Part shown: piece by piece, positions 8,434 to 17,968 of the stretch
How positions within the stretch are numbered: the first letter of the stretch is position 1
Layout of the letters: every line of letters begins with the position of its first letter
Origin: Pseudomaricurvus sp033283175
Lineage (GTDB): Bacteria > Pseudomonadota > Gammaproteobacteria > Pseudomonadales > Cellvibrionaceae
Assembly: GCA_033283175.1 (NCBI GenBank)
Contig: JAWMQM010000004.1
Coordinates: 62,001 to 126,000 of the forward strand
Reading direction: 5' to 3'
DNA: 64,000 bases
Notes under the pieces: generated by a model
Seen by the model: the letters and a program-made list of their open reading frames with translations, nothing else
Database searches by the model: none
What the model was told of the DNA's origin: nothing
Translations under genes and position numbers: made by a program

Positions 8434-9079
8434 CTTCCTGCAAAAGGTCTGGTTGCAGCAGCACCACTTGCTGACGGCCGCGGCGTTCAATCAGCCCCTG
8501 CTTGGCAAAGCGGCTGAGGATGGTGGAGAGTGTCTGGCGGGTGGTGCCGAGCAAACTGGCGAGGGATTCGGTTGTGCCCACCAGCTGTATGCAGTTGCCC
8601 TGCTGGCTTTCCGCTTCACTCAACAGGTAACGGGCCAGGCGGCTCTCCACCGGGCGGAAGGCGAGGTCTTCTATCACATTGATCGCTGTCTGCAGCATCA
8701 TACCCACCTCCCGGAAGGCCCCCAGCGCCAGTGCCGGTTGTGTGATAAACAGCGAGCGTATCTGTGCCAGTGGCCAGCACTGTATGGTGCAAGGCTCAAT
8801 AGACTCCACCCAGGCCGGGGTGTGTGAGACATAGATGCTGCCGGGCTTCATATAGCCAAGGGTCTGTTCACGCTCTTCTGACAGCAGGCAGATGCGCGCA
8901 CTGCCCTCCAGCAACAGGAAGAACTCGTCATCATCATTACCCGGCGAGGTCATAATGGTGCGCCGGGGGTAACGGCGCTGCCGCCCCGGGGGCAGCTGTG
9001 TCAGCCAGTCCCCGGGACCGCTATCTTTTGAGAGTGACGGCTGGTGGGAGTACGGACTGGTGTGCAGGGAATCACTCAT
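8420..9079 (-). CDS. CooA-like Crp/Fnr-family regulator (candidate haem CO sensor)
   Basis: 219 residues from the ATG at 9079, which overlaps the hypF stop by 4 bp (ATGA); the open frame further upstream lies inside hypF. It has a cyclic-nucleotide-type effector domain (residues 25-120), the C helix (about 120-145) and a winged helix-turn-helix (TESLASLLGTTRQTLSTILSRF, about 168-190). Against CooA as I recall it, the register is gap-free from EEREQTLGYMKPGS on: His86 sits where CooA has its haem ligand His77, and Gly126 where CooA has C-helix Gly117. The redox-switch Cys75 of R. rubrum CooA is Val here, as in Cys-lacking CooA homologues. Neighbouring cowN supports CO sensing. It could still be another haem or redox Crp/Fnr protein. 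Confidence 0.75.
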   Translation of the reverse strand: MSDSLHTSPYSHQPSLSKDSGPGDWLTQLPPGRQRRYPRRTIMTSPGNDDDEFFLLLEGSARICLLSEEREQTLGYMKPGSIYVSHTPAWVESIEPCTIQCWPLAQIRSLFITQPALALGAFREVGMMLQTAINVIEDLAFRPVESRLARYLLSEAESQQGNCIQLVGTTESLASLLGTTRQTLSTILSRFAKQGLIERRGRQQVVLLQPDLLQEVSAS

Positions 9080-11439
9080 GGCATCTCTCCCCGGGGCAAT
9101 TCTCCCCGGGCAAAGGCGATCACCGCTTGCCCCAATGCAATACCGGCGTCGTTGGCAGGCAGCTGTCGGGGGAAACAGATCGCGCAGCCACACGCCTGCA
9201 ACCCGGCTTGCAGCAGCTGTCGCAGCAACCGGTTCTGCAGCACACCACCACTCAAAACCACCACCCTGAACGGACACTGCCGCTGAAGCTCTTGCACCAC
9301 CGCCACAATGGCTGCACTGACCGTGTGGTGAAAGCGGCGGGCCAGCCTCGCCGACGCGCCCCCCTCTGTACAGGCCTGCAGCAGCTCACTCCACATGGGC
9401 GCCCAGTCAATCTCCAGCACGTTTTCTGCCTCCTGCAACTGCCAGCTAAAAGGGAAGCTATCGGTCGGGCTGGCGGTGAAGGTATTGGCCAACGCCTCAA
9501 GACGCATGGCCGCCTCGCCTTCGTACCACTGCTGCTCGCGACAGAGTCCCAGCAGGGCGGCCACCGCATCGAACAGTCGACCGGCGGACGAGCTCTGCGG
9601 TGAATTGAGTCCGCGGTCAGCCATGGTTTGCAGTATCTCCAGTGGCTTGGCGGCGAGAAACTGCAGCATCTCTGTGGTGGCAAACTGCTGCTGCAGCTGC
9701 GGCCACTGCCCACTGGCCAGGAGTTGTGCCAGGGTGTTGCGCCAAGGCTCCTTCATGGCCAGGTTGCCACCCAGCATGGCGGCGGGTTTAAAGCGCGCCA
9801 GTCGCTGGCTGCAGCGGTAGTCCGCCAGCAAAAACTCCCCACCCCAGAAGTGGCCATCGTCACCAAAACCCAGACCATCCAGTGCAATGCCCAGTACCGC
9901 GTCGCTGTTTATGGGCAACTGGTTTTCCGCCATCACGCTGGCGATATGGGCGTGGTGGTGCTGTACCTCTTCACAGTGAATCCCACGCTCTCCCGCCAGC
10001 CCTCGCCCTATGTGACTGGCGTGGTAGTTGGGGTGCTTGTCAACGGCCACCAATGCGGGCTCAAAGTCATACAGCTGTGACATCAGCCCGATATTGGCGT
10101 GGCACGCCTGCTGTGTGGCCACCTCTTCCAGGTCGCCGATATGAGTGGAGACGATGGCCTGTCCGTTATGCAGCAGGCAAAAAGTATTCTTCAGGTCCGC
10201 CCCCAGCGCCAGTACACCGGAGGCGTTTTCAAAACCGGCAGGCAATGGCAGCGGCTGTGGTGCATAGCCCCGGGCGCGGCGAATAAGCTGCAACTCACCA
10301 CCGGCGACAACCACCACAGAATCATCGGTGCGGTTCACAATCTCACGGTTATGCAGCAGAAACAGGTCGGCGATCTCTCCCAGGCGCTGCTTGGCTTCAT
10401 CGTTGGCAATACACTGCGGCTCATCACTGAGGTTGCCGGAGGTAAGCACGATGGGATTCTGCAGTTGCCGCATCAGCAGGTGGTGTAGCGGCGAGTAAGG
10501 CAACATAAAGCCGAGTGAGTGTTGCCCCGGCGCCAACGCGTCCGCCAGTGGTGCTATGCCCTCGATCCTGCACTTATCCAGCAATACAATCGGTGCCGCC
10601 GTGGACTGCAAGGCTTCCAGCTCCAGCTCATCGGGGTTGGCGTAGCGGCGAACCATCGCCACATCCGTAGCCATCACGGCCAGCGGTTTGCCATAGCGCC
10701 GTTTACGCTGGCGCAGTGTGGCCACCGCGTCACTGTTGCCGGCGTCGCAGGCCAGGTGAAACCCGCCAATGCCCTTGATGGCCACAATACGCCCCTGGCG
10801 GATCTGGTTGGCCGCTTCGACGATGGCGTCGTGGTTGATCAGTCGTTCAGCCACCACACTCAGCTCGCGCCCCTCCAGCCACAGGGTTGGTCCGCACTCC
10901 GGACAGGCGTTGGGCTGGGCGTGAAAACGACGATCACCGGGATCAGCGTACTCGCGACCACAGGCTTCGCACATCACGAAGCCCGCCATGCTGGTGTTAA
11001 TACGGTCGTAGGGAACGGCCTGAATAATGGAGTAGCGCGGCCCGCAATGGGTGCAGTTGGTAAAGGGGTAACCGTGACGTCTGTTGGCGGAGTCGTTTAT
11101 CTCCTGCAAGCACTGGGGACAAGTAGCCGCATCGGCGGAGACCGCCGTCAATGTCTGGCCCGCTGTGCTGGCAACAATCCGGAAATCCTCCGGTATCGAC
11201 CCCGACACCAGTGGAGCACGCTCAACCTGGGTGATGATGGCCAGGGGCGGCTTCTGCGCTTGAATGCTGGCTGCAAACTGCTCCAGCGATGTCCGGTCGC
11301 CCCAGGCGTGGATCACCACACCACAGTTGTCGTTACTGACCGTGCCGCGCACACCAAACTGCCGGGCGAGGCGCCAGACATGGGGACGAAATCCGACCCC
11401 CTGTACGGTACCGTTGATGCGAATGCACTCTGCCTGCAT
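9076..11439 (-). CDS. hypF: Carbamoyltransferase HypF (NiFe-hydrogenase CN ligand synthesis)
   Basis: 787 residues from the ATG at 11439 (the frame is open to 11520, but that part overlaps hoxC and lacks homology). Domain order: acylphosphatase-like (residues 1-90, TVQGVGFRPHVWRLA), two zinc fingers (four CxxC pairs, about 105-185), YrdC-like carbamoyl-AMP domain (about 200-380) and a Kae1-like transferase domain with the HHHAH metal motif. HypF uses carbamoyl phosphate and ATP to carbamoylate the HypE C-terminal Cys, the source of the cyanide ligands of the NiFe site. Here it lies downstream of the H2-sensor genes rather than with hypABCDE, as in Rhodobacter hup clusters that keep hypF beside hupTUV. 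Confidence 0.96.
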   Translation of the reverse strand: MQAECIRINGTVQGVGFRPHVWRLARQFGVRGTVSNDNCGVVIHAWGDRTSLEQFAASIQAQKPPLAIITQVERAPLVSGSIPEDFRIVASTAGQTLTAVSADAATCPQCLQEINDSANRRHGYPFTNCTHCGPRYSIIQAVPYDRINTSMAGFVMCEACGREYADPGDRRFHAQPNACPECGPTLWLEGRELSVVAERLINHDAIVEAANQIRQGRIVAIKGIGGFHLACDAGNSDAVATLRQRKRRYGKPLAVMATDVAMVRRYANPDELELEALQSTAAPIVLLDKCRIEGIAPLADALAPGQHSLGFMLPYSPLHHLLMRQLQNPIVLTSGNLSDEPQCIANDEAKQRLGEIADLFLLHNREIVNRTDDSVVVVAGGELQLIRRARGYAPQPLPLPAGFENASGVLALGADLKNTFCLLHNGQAIVSTHIGDLEEVATQQACHANIGLMSQLYDFEPALVAVDKHPNYHASHIGRGLAGERGIHCEEVQHHHAHIASVMAENQLPINSDAVLGIALDGLGFGDDGHFWGGEFLLADYRCSQRLARFKPAAMLGGNLAMKEPWRNTLAQLLASGQWPQLQQQFATTEMLQFLAAKPLEILQTMADRGLNSPQSSSAGRLFDAVAALLGLCREQQWYEGEAAMRLEALANTFTASPTDSFPFSWQLQEAENVLEIDWAPMWSELLQACTEGGASARLARRFHHTVSAAIVAVVQELQRQCPFRVVVLSGGVLQNRLLRQLLQAGLQACGCAICFPRQLPANDAGIALGQAVIAFARGELPRGEMP

Positions 11440-11504
11440 GGTCCGACTCCGACTCTCCTGCTGCTCCTGTCCCCTGTTGCGTCTGTCCCCTGCTGACTCT
11501 GTGC

Positions 11505-12995
11505 CTAATGCACGGTGCACACCATGCAGGGATCGAATGAGCGCACAATGTGTTGTACCGCCACCGGGTCCTTCTCCATATTGTCGATCTCGTCAGCACG
11601 CAGTGGCGCCTGCTCCAGTGCCAGCTCCAGGGCACCGGGCTGGCCACCGGCATCCCGGGGCGAAAAATTCCAGGTGGTGGGGGCGATAATCTGGTAGTTG
11701 GCGATACGTCCGCGCTTGACGCTAAGCCAGTGACCGAGGCTGCCGCGGGCCGCCTCCATCATGCCGAAGCCACGTCCCTCTTCCGGTAGCGGCAATTGGT
11801 TGCAGAAGGGCTCTTTCGGCTGCAGTGCCCCGGCCCAGGATTCCATCTCCATCACCACCAGTGCTATCTCCAGCAGACGCGCCACAATACGATTGCGCAC
11901 GTTGCCACCACTCTCCGCCACCAGGTCCACCATCAGCGGGTGTCTGTTCACCAGTTGCCGCGCCAGCGCCCCAACCTCCATGGACTGTCCCTGCCAGCGT
12001 GGTGACTTGCACCAGCTGTAGGCGTCGCTGTTATCCAGCGATGGCTGGGTCACGCCGTCGTAGGGATGGGCTGCCTGTGGCTGGTTCTGCATCCAGCTGT
12101 GGCTCACATCCTCCACAATATCGCTCTGGTCCAGCGGCAACAGCAGCCCCTGCTTGCCGTCAAACACGCCCGCGTCAAACAGCGTCCGGCTGCGATCAGC
12201 CGCATCGCTGTAAACGCCGTAACTCATAAAGCGATCCTGCGCCCGCCCCAGCTTGTGCAGATGCAACTGCTCTGCCAGCTCCAGGAACTGACGAAAATCG
12301 CTGTGCTGCGGTGGCCATTGTGCGCACCAGTTCTGCAGTGCCGTGACCGAGCTGAGAGCGGCAATGTTTTCCAGACTGTCGCCAAACAACACTCGCTCCA
12401 GAAACTGGCGAAAGCCAAACAGGATACCGAGCATGCGGGTACGGTCACTGCTGTCGATGGCACGGGTGGTACCACCGGGCTGCAACGCCAGGCTGTGAGG
12501 CCACTTGCCGGCCAACAATCCCATCAGGTGCAGAAATTGCGCCCGTGCCGGCAGCACGTCGCGGGTCGCTGTGCCGGCCACCGCCTGAAAACGCGCTGCC
12601 ACTGCCCCATACCAGGGCTCCTGTTGATAGGTAGCGCGGGCAAAGTCGGGCATAAAAAAGAGATAGAAGTGGGTCAGGTGATCGGCGAGATTTTCGTTGG
12701 CCAGGATCAGGTTGCTGGCCAGCTGGCCATTGACGGGGGGCGCCACACCACTGAGGTTGGCCAGTGCCGTTGCCGAGGCCACAGACTGTGCCACCGAACA
12801 GATACCGCAGATACGCGGCACATAGACCAGTGCATCCAGCGCCGGCTTGCCCTGCAGTATCTGCTCAAAACCGCGGTACAGCGGCGACACCACCCAGGCA
12901 CGGGCAACGCGATCCCCCTCCACTTCCAGCTGAACTTCCAGGTCCCCCTCGACTCGATTGAAAGGGCCGGCAATACGGCGCGGCTTACTGCTCAC
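11505..12995 (-). CDS. hoxC: Regulatory (H2-sensing) [NiFe]-hydrogenase large subunit HoxC/HupV
   Basis: 496 residues. The N-terminal metal motif is RICGICSVAQS and the C-terminal motif DPCMVCTVH; the protein stops right after that His, so there is no C-terminal peptide for an endopeptidase, the hallmark of group 2b sensor hydrogenases that mature without proteolysis. With HoxB it forms a cytoplasmic H2 sensor that signals to HoxJ. Its start overlaps the hoxB stop by 4 bp. HupV is the Rhodobacter name of the same protein. Confidence 0.93.
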   Translation of the reverse strand: MSSKPRRIAGPFNRVEGDLEVQLEVEGDRVARAWVVSPLYRGFEQILQGKPALDALVYVPRICGICSVAQSVASATALANLSGVAPPVNGQLASNLILANENLADHLTHFYLFFMPDFARATYQQEPWYGAVAARFQAVAGTATRDVLPARAQFLHLMGLLAGKWPHSLALQPGGTTRAIDSSDRTRMLGILFGFRQFLERVLFGDSLENIAALSSVTALQNWCAQWPPQHSDFRQFLELAEQLHLHKLGRAQDRFMSYGVYSDAADRSRTLFDAGVFDGKQGLLLPLDQSDIVEDVSHSWMQNQPQAAHPYDGVTQPSLDNSDAYSWCKSPRWQGQSMEVGALARQLVNRHPLMVDLVAESGGNVRNRIVARLLEIALVVMEMESWAGALQPKEPFCNQLPLPEEGRGFGMMEAARGSLGHWLSVKRGRIANYQIIAPTTWNFSPRDAGGQPGALELALEQAPLRADEIDNMEKDPVAVQHIVRSFDPCMVCTVH

Positions 12996-14032
12996 TTTTT
13001 GTGTTTACCTCTTAGCCTATTCTCCAGGGAGGGTTCGCCTTTGGTCTGCGGCGCAATCTCGATATGGTCCACCAGGGCGTTGCGGCGCAGGCGATCCGGT
13101 GTGGCCGCCTTGGCCAGCGCCGACAACGCCACAAACCAGGCCTTGGGCATATCGGTAGGCAGTCCCACCGGAATACCGGCCACCTTGGGCGTCAGGGTGA
13201 AGCTGTGACCCGGCTCGTGAAAATCCGGTGCAGTGCAATTGATACAGGGATAGCCGCCCCGCAGGCAGGAACCGGCCCCGTTCCAGAGCCGGGTGTTGCA
13301 GTCGGCGTGGGCTTGGGTACCGATGCAACCCATGTGCTCCATCATGCAACCGAGATCTGACGGCTTCTCGGCACTGGCCTTGTACTCGTAGTACTCGTTA
13401 CGCGGACAGCCGTGATGCACCAGGTGATCGGTGTAGCTGCGTGGCCGCTCAAATCCATCCAGCTGTTCAAGGCCCAGTTCGCCAGCGGCCAGTTGCGACA
13501 GGGTGTCAGTCACCCAGTTGGGGTGGGTGGGGCAACCGGCAATATTCACCACCGGCAATCCGCCAGCGGCCAGAAACTCACCGCCCAGCAGACCACCGCA
13601 GCTTTTCTCGGAGTACTGCAGGCCACAGGCTTCACTGGGGTTGCCACCGGCGGCGGTAATACCCCCATAGGCAGCACAGTTACCCACCGCCACCACATGG
13701 GTCGCTGCCCGGCAGAGATCGTCAATCCAGTCGCGCATGGGCCGCTCACTGCGTGCCAGCTTGTGGAACAGGCCGCTGCCGTTTGGGCCCTGTATCACCG
13801 CTCCTTCCAGACAGAAGATGTCCAGCCGCTGCTCACCAGCCACAATGCGCTGCAACAGGCTCAGCAACTCGCCGCCACAGGCTTCACTGAGCGATGGATG
13901 CCAAAGCAGGTTGATACCCGCCGCCTTCAGGGTGGTGACGAGGTCGGGCGCCTCGGCGGCGAGCAGTGACATGGAGCAGCCACCGCAACCACCGGACTGC
14001 AACCAGAGTAAATTCACAGTATCAGTCACCAC
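12992..14032 (-). CDS. hoxB: Regulatory [NiFe]-hydrogenase small subunit HoxB/HupU
   Basis: 346 residues without a Tat signal, so cytoplasmic, unlike hupS. The proximal cluster motif is SGGCGGCSMSLL with the normal two-Cys spacing (no extra cysteine), followed by GNCAAYGG and the GCPTHPNW motif; the distal and medial cluster cysteines are in HHGCPRNEYYEY and GCIGTQAHADCNTRLWNGAGSCLRGG-type stretches. It relays electrons from the H2-sensing site. It overlaps hoxJ by 11 bp and hoxC by 4 bp. Confidence 0.92.
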   Translation of the reverse strand: MVTDTVNLLWLQSGGCGGCSMSLLAAEAPDLVTTLKAAGINLLWHPSLSEACGGELLSLLQRIVAGEQRLDIFCLEGAVIQGPNGSGLFHKLARSERPMRDWIDDLCRAATHVVAVGNCAAYGGITAAGGNPSEACGLQYSEKSCGGLLGGEFLAAGGLPVVNIAGCPTHPNWVTDTLSQLAAGELGLEQLDGFERPRSYTDHLVHHGCPRNEYYEYKASAEKPSDLGCMMEHMGCIGTQAHADCNTRLWNGAGSCLRGGYPCINCTAPDFHEPGHSFTLTPKVAGIPVGLPTDMPKAWFVALSALAKAATPDRLRRNALVDHIEIAPQTKGEPSLENRLRGKHKK

Positions 14033-15383
14033 CAGCGCCTCTCCCTGCCCTGCAGATCGGTAACATTAAGGTCAGGCAGGCGCCCCGGTCAGCGTTGTTA
14101 CAGGCCGACAGTTCGCCGCCCAGGTCCTGGGCCAGGCCGTAGCTGATGTAGAGCCCAAGGCCGGTGCCCTTGCCCACCGGCTTGCCGCTGAAAAACGGCT
14201 CGAAGATGCGGGCCAGATCCTGCTCCGCGATGCCGGGCCCGTTGTCGATGACATGAATCAGGATGCGATCCTTCTGCAAGACATGATCAATCAGCAGACG
14301 TGGCTCCGGCATGTCGGCAACCGCGTCCACCGCGTTCTGTACCAGGTTTACCAGTATCTGGTGCAGCTGTCCGGTGCGAGTCTGCAGCTCCAGTTTTGCC
14401 GGCAGCTGGTACTGCACCTGTGGCTGGATGCGACTGGCACGTACCACCCACTCCACCGCCTTGCAGACGGCCTGGGGCAGGTCCACTATCTCCAGCGGCT
14501 CGCGCTGGCCGCCGGAGTAGCGCAGCAGGTCACGGACGATATCGCTGACCCGTTCGGCGCCTTCCAGGGTGCCATCAATCAACGGGTTAATGTCGTCAAT
14601 GATGCGATTGATTTTGAGGCGCTGTTTGAGTTCATCCAGTTCTGCGCTGGCGGCCAGTGTGTCGACATGACGCAGGTATTCGGTGATGCGATCGCCATAA
14701 CGCTTGAGGGCGTGCATGTTGCCAAAGACAAAACTGATGGGGTTGTTGAGTTCATGGGCCACACCCGCCACCAGACGACCAAGGGAGGCCATCTTTTCCG
14801 AATGCACCAGTTGCTGCTGGGTCTGCTTGAGCTGCTCATAGGCGCGTCGTAACTCACCCACCGGCCGGCCGATCAGCACCATGCCCACCACCCGGCCATC
14901 GTGGTCGTAGCGGGGTGAACAGTTCAGCGCCAGAGGCGTGGTGCTGTTGTCGGCACAGAGTACGTCCACCTCCAGGTCAATCACCCGCTGGTGATGCAGC
15001 GCCTGCGCCAGCTGCGCCACCCTGGCGCCGCACTTGATACTGAAGACACTGTCCAGAGGCTGATGAAGAAACGCCGTCGCCGGTTTGCCGGTAAGGGCTT
15101 CCAGTGCGGCGTTGGTCTGTTCGATATTACCCACGGTATCGCACACCAGCAGCGTATCGGTCATGGCGGAAATGACGCTGCTGATAAATTGCTGCGCCGC
15201 CTCCAGCTCGGAGTTCTTGGCCTCCAGTTCGATCTGGTTCTGTACCAGGTCGGCGTACACGGCCTCCATCTTGTGAATCACTTCCAGCCACGCGCCCTCT
15301 GCTGCCTCAAAGAACTCCGGCGCCACTGTCAGGCTGAAGCTGTCGGAATGATCGCCGCCGAAATGCGGACGCTGGTCGGACAC
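14022..15383 (-). CDS. hoxJ: Hydrogenase-regulating sensor histidine kinase HoxJ/HupT
   Basis: 453 residues: an N-terminal coiled-coil-like segment (MEAVYADLVQNQIELEAKNSELEAAQQF), a PAS domain (about 75-185), then a HisKA domain with the phospho-acceptor His in LVAGVAHELNNP (about 211) and a HATPase domain with DNGPGI, FEPFFSGKPVGKGTGLGLY boxes. No transmembrane helix, consistent with a soluble partner of the HoxBC sensor. In Cupriavidus and Rhodobacter the kinase is inhibited when the sensor hydrogenase binds H2. Its start codon overlaps the stop of the response-regulator gene by one base. Confidence 0.92.
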   Translation of the reverse strand: MSDQRPHFGGDHSDSFSLTVAPEFFEAAEGAWLEVIHKMEAVYADLVQNQIELEAKNSELEAAQQFISSVISAMTDTLLVCDTVGNIEQTNAALEALTGKPATAFLHQPLDSVFSIKCGARVAQLAQALHHQRVIDLEVDVLCADNSTTPLALNCSPRYDHDGRVVGMVLIGRPVGELRRAYEQLKQTQQQLVHSEKMASLGRLVAGVAHELNNPISFVFGNMHALKRYGDRITEYLRHVDTLAASAELDELKQRLKINRIIDDINPLIDGTLEGAERVSDIVRDLLRYSGGQREPLEIVDLPQAVCKAVEWVVRASRIQPQVQYQLPAKLELQTRTGQLHQILVNLVQNAVDAVADMPEPRLLIDHVLQKDRILIHVIDNGPGIAEQDLARIFEPFFSGKPVGKGTGLGLYISYGLAQDLGGELSACNNADRGACLTLMLPICRAGRGAGGD

Positions 15384-16894
15384 TAGCTGGCCACCTTCTC
15401 TTCCCGCTCCACACCACCGGCTGCAACAGCGGCGGATTCTCTGTTGGCAGCTGCAGGCTCCAGTCCGTAGCGCTCCAGCTTGCTGCGCAGGCCAACGCGG
15501 GAGAGCCCCAGCTCGCTGGCAGCACGGCTCTTGTTCCAGCGATGGCGAATCAGTGTCTCCTTGAGGATGATGGCCTCCAGAGATTCCACCCGCTCCTTCA
15601 ACGAACCATTGAGACCGGCAAGACTGTCCAGCACCGGCATCTCATCCTGTGGTGCAGCGCGCAGCACTCTCGGGTTGAGCAGTTCCGCACCCAGTTCATT
15701 GCCGCGGCAGGTGACCAGCATGTGGCTCACTTCGTTCTGCAGTTCGCGCACATTGCCCGGCCAGTGATACTCCTGCAGGCACTGCAGCGCTTCGGCGGTA
15801 AAGCCCTCCACCCGCTTGCCGAGATTGTGCATGGTCTGTTCCAGCAGCGCGTTGGCCAGCTCGGGTATATCGCTGCGGCGCTCCCGCAGTGGTGGCAGGG
15901 TGACGGTTACCGTTGCCAAACGGTAGTAGAGATCCTCGCGGAAACGACCGGCACTGACCTCCTCTTCCAGGTTGCGGTTGGTGGCAGCGACCACCCGCAC
16001 ATCCACATTGCGGGTGCGGCTGCTGCCCAGCGGCCGGATCTCCCCCTCCTGCAGCACGCGCAACAACTTCACCTGGAAGGCCGGCGACAGTTCGCCAATC
16101 TCATCGAGAAAGACCGTACCACCATCGGCGCGCTCAAACAGGCCAATGCGATCTTCCACCGCGCCGGTAAAAGCGCCGCGCTTGTAACCAAACAGTTCGC
16201 TTTCCAGCAGCTCATCCGGCAATGCGCCACAGTTCTCCACCACAAACGGCCGGTCCCAGCGCAGGCTGTTGTAGTGCAGGGCCCTGGCCGCCAACTCCTT
16301 GCCGGTACCCGACTCACCCATGATCAGTACTGATACATCGTAGGGTGCCACCTGGCGCAGGTGGTCGCAGATCTCGTTCATGGGGCTGTTGGCGGTGCGC
16401 ACGATACCGTCGTCGTGTTCGTAGTTGCGACGCAACTGTTCGCGCTTGTCGCTGATGGCGGCACCCAGCTGATGGGGCATCATCCTCAGTTCGATGGCCA
16501 GTGCCTCGTTCTGGCGCTGCAGTTCAAACAGACGGGTGGCATTTTTGAGGGTGAGGATGAGGTTGTCCGGTTGCCAGGGTTTGGTGATGTACTGGTAGAT
16601 ACCGGCATCGTTAACGGCGCAGATAATATCGGCGGCATCGGTGTAGCCGGAGATCACCATGCGGATTACATCCGGCCATTGGTCGCGAATCTGCTTCAGG
16701 AACTCCACACCGGTCATCTCCGGCATGCGCTGGTCACACAGGATAATCTGCACCCACTCCTGCTCCAGAATGCGCTGGGCATCGGCGATGGTGGCGGCAG
16801 TCTTTACGTCGAAGTCGTCATCCAGCGTGCGCTGGATGGTCTCCAGACTGCGAACCTCATCATCGACAATCAGGATGGTCGGTAGTGTAGACAT
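15383..16894 (-). CDS. hoxA: NtrC-type response regulator HoxA/HupR (sigma-54 activator)
   Basis: 503 residues: receiver domain with phospho-acceptor Asp54 (ILCDQRMPEM), AAA+ sigma-54 interaction domain with Walker A GESGTGKE, the sigma-54-contacting GAFTGA loop and a Walker B FLDEIGEL, and a Fis-type helix-turn-helix (NKSRAASELGLSRVGLRSKL) near residue 470. This regulator activates hydrogenase operons; in the known systems it is active when unphosphorylated. An intact GAFTGA fits the -24/-12 promoters seen upstream of hupS (32305-32319) and hupD (25259-25273). An A/E-rich tail of about 25 residues follows the DNA-binding helix. Confidence 0.94.
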   Translation of the reverse strand: MSTLPTILIVDDEVRSLETIQRTLDDDFDVKTAATIADAQRILEQEWVQIILCDQRMPEMTGVEFLKQIRDQWPDVIRMVISGYTDAADIICAVNDAGIYQYITKPWQPDNLILTLKNATRLFELQRQNEALAIELRMMPHQLGAAISDKREQLRRNYEHDDGIVRTANSPMNEICDHLRQVAPYDVSVLIMGESGTGKELAARALHYNSLRWDRPFVVENCGALPDELLESELFGYKRGAFTGAVEDRIGLFERADGGTVFLDEIGELSPAFQVKLLRVLQEGEIRPLGSSRTRNVDVRVVAATNRNLEEEVSAGRFREDLYYRLATVTVTLPPLRERRSDIPELANALLEQTMHNLGKRVEGFTAEALQCLQEYHWPGNVRELQNEVSHMLVTCRGNELGAELLNPRVLRAAPQDEMPVLDSLAGLNGSLKERVESLEAIILKETLIRHRWNKSRAASELGLSRVGLRSKLERYGLEPAAANRESAAVAAGGVEREEKVAS

Positions 16895-16918
16895 AGTCGT
16901 TACCTATACCGGTCAGAT

Positions 16919-17968
16919 TCAACAAATACGCGGCAGCTGCTCGCCCGCCAGCCAATCCACCACACGCTGACCACCGAAGCCGGTTTCCATTTGCACAAAG
17001 TGGTGAGGGTCCTCAATCACCTCACCGATAATGGCGGCGTCCCGCCCCAGCGGGTGATTGCGCATCAGCTCCAGCAACTGCGCGGCACGGTCAGCGGGAC
17101 AGATACACACCAGCTTGCCCTCGTTGGCCACATAGAGGGGGTCCAGCCCCAGCAGTTCACAGGCGGCCTGTACCGCCGGCCGGATTGGCAGCGAGGTCTC
17201 GCGAATTTTGATACCCACCCCGGAGGCCTGGGCCAATTCATTGAGGGTGGTGGCCAGGCCACCGCGGGTAGGGTCCCGCAGGCAGTGAATATCCGGCGCT
17301 ACACTCACCATCCCTGCCACCAGGGTGTGCAGTGCAGCGGAGTCGGAACAGAGGCTGGTTTCAAACTGCAGGTTTTCCCGTGTCGACATAATGGTGACGC
17401 CATGGTCGCCCAGGGTACCGCTCACCAATACCGCATCACCGGGCCGTGCCTGGTCGCCGGAGATGTTCAGGCCGTCGGGCACCACGCCCACTCCGCTGGT
17501 GTTGATAAACACACCGTCACCCTTGCCCTTCTCCACCACCTTGGTATCGCCGGTGATCACGGGCACCCCGGCGTCACGGGCAGCCGCCGCCATGCTGGCG
17601 ACAATGCGATCCAGCTGTGCCAGCGGAAAGCCCTCTTCCAGGATAAATCCGGCGCTGAGGTAGAGGGGTCTGGCGCCGGCCATGGCGATATCGTTGATAG
17701 TGCCGTGTACCGACAGTGCACCGATATCGCCACCGGGAAAAAACAGTGGCGCAATCACATGACTGTCGGTGGCCATTACCATGCGCCCGGCAGTCACGCT
17801 AAAGAGTGCGTTGTCGTTCCCCTGGCGCAGCAACTCGTTGTCCAGATGGCGGACAAACAACTCTTCGATCAGTTGTGCCGAGGATCGGCCACCACTGCCG
17901 TGGCTCATGTCCACGTGGCCGTTGCGAATATCCAGCCCCCGGGCAAAACGTTTCACCATCTGGTTCAT
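16919..17968 (-). CDS. hypE: Hydrogenase maturation protein HypE
   Basis: 349 residues of the AIR-synthase fold. The N-terminal glycine-rich segment (MSHGSGGRSSAQLIEELF) and GDIGALSVHGTINDIAMAGA bind ATP; the protein ends in the invariant PRIC, whose terminal Cys is carbamoylated by HypF and dehydrated to the thiocyanate that supplies CN ligands to the active-site iron. The start overlaps the hypD stop by 4 bp. The next gene (hoxA) follows after only 24 bp, so the regulators probably belong to the same transcript. Confidence 0.96.
   Translation of the reverse strand: MNQMVKRFARGLDIRNGHVDMSHGSGGRSSAQLIEELFVRHLDNELLRQGNDNALFSVTAGRMVMATDSHVIAPLFFPGGDIGALSVHGTINDIAMAGARPLYLSAGFILEEGFPLAQLDRIVASMAAAARDAGVPVITGDTKVVEKGKGDGVFINTSGVGVVPDGLNISGDQARPGDAVLVSGTLGDHGVTIMSTRENLQFETSLCSDSAALHTLVAGMVSVAPDIHCLRDPTRGGLATTLNELAQASGVGIKIRETSLPIRPAVQAACELLGLDPLYVANEGKLVCICPADRAAQLLELMRNHPLGRDAAIIGEVIEDPHHFVQMETGFGGQRVVDWLAGEQLPRIC

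Noticed and set aside
12066..13208. 380-codon open frame opposite hoxC and hoxB
   Set aside because: Antisense shadow of clear hydrogenase genes.
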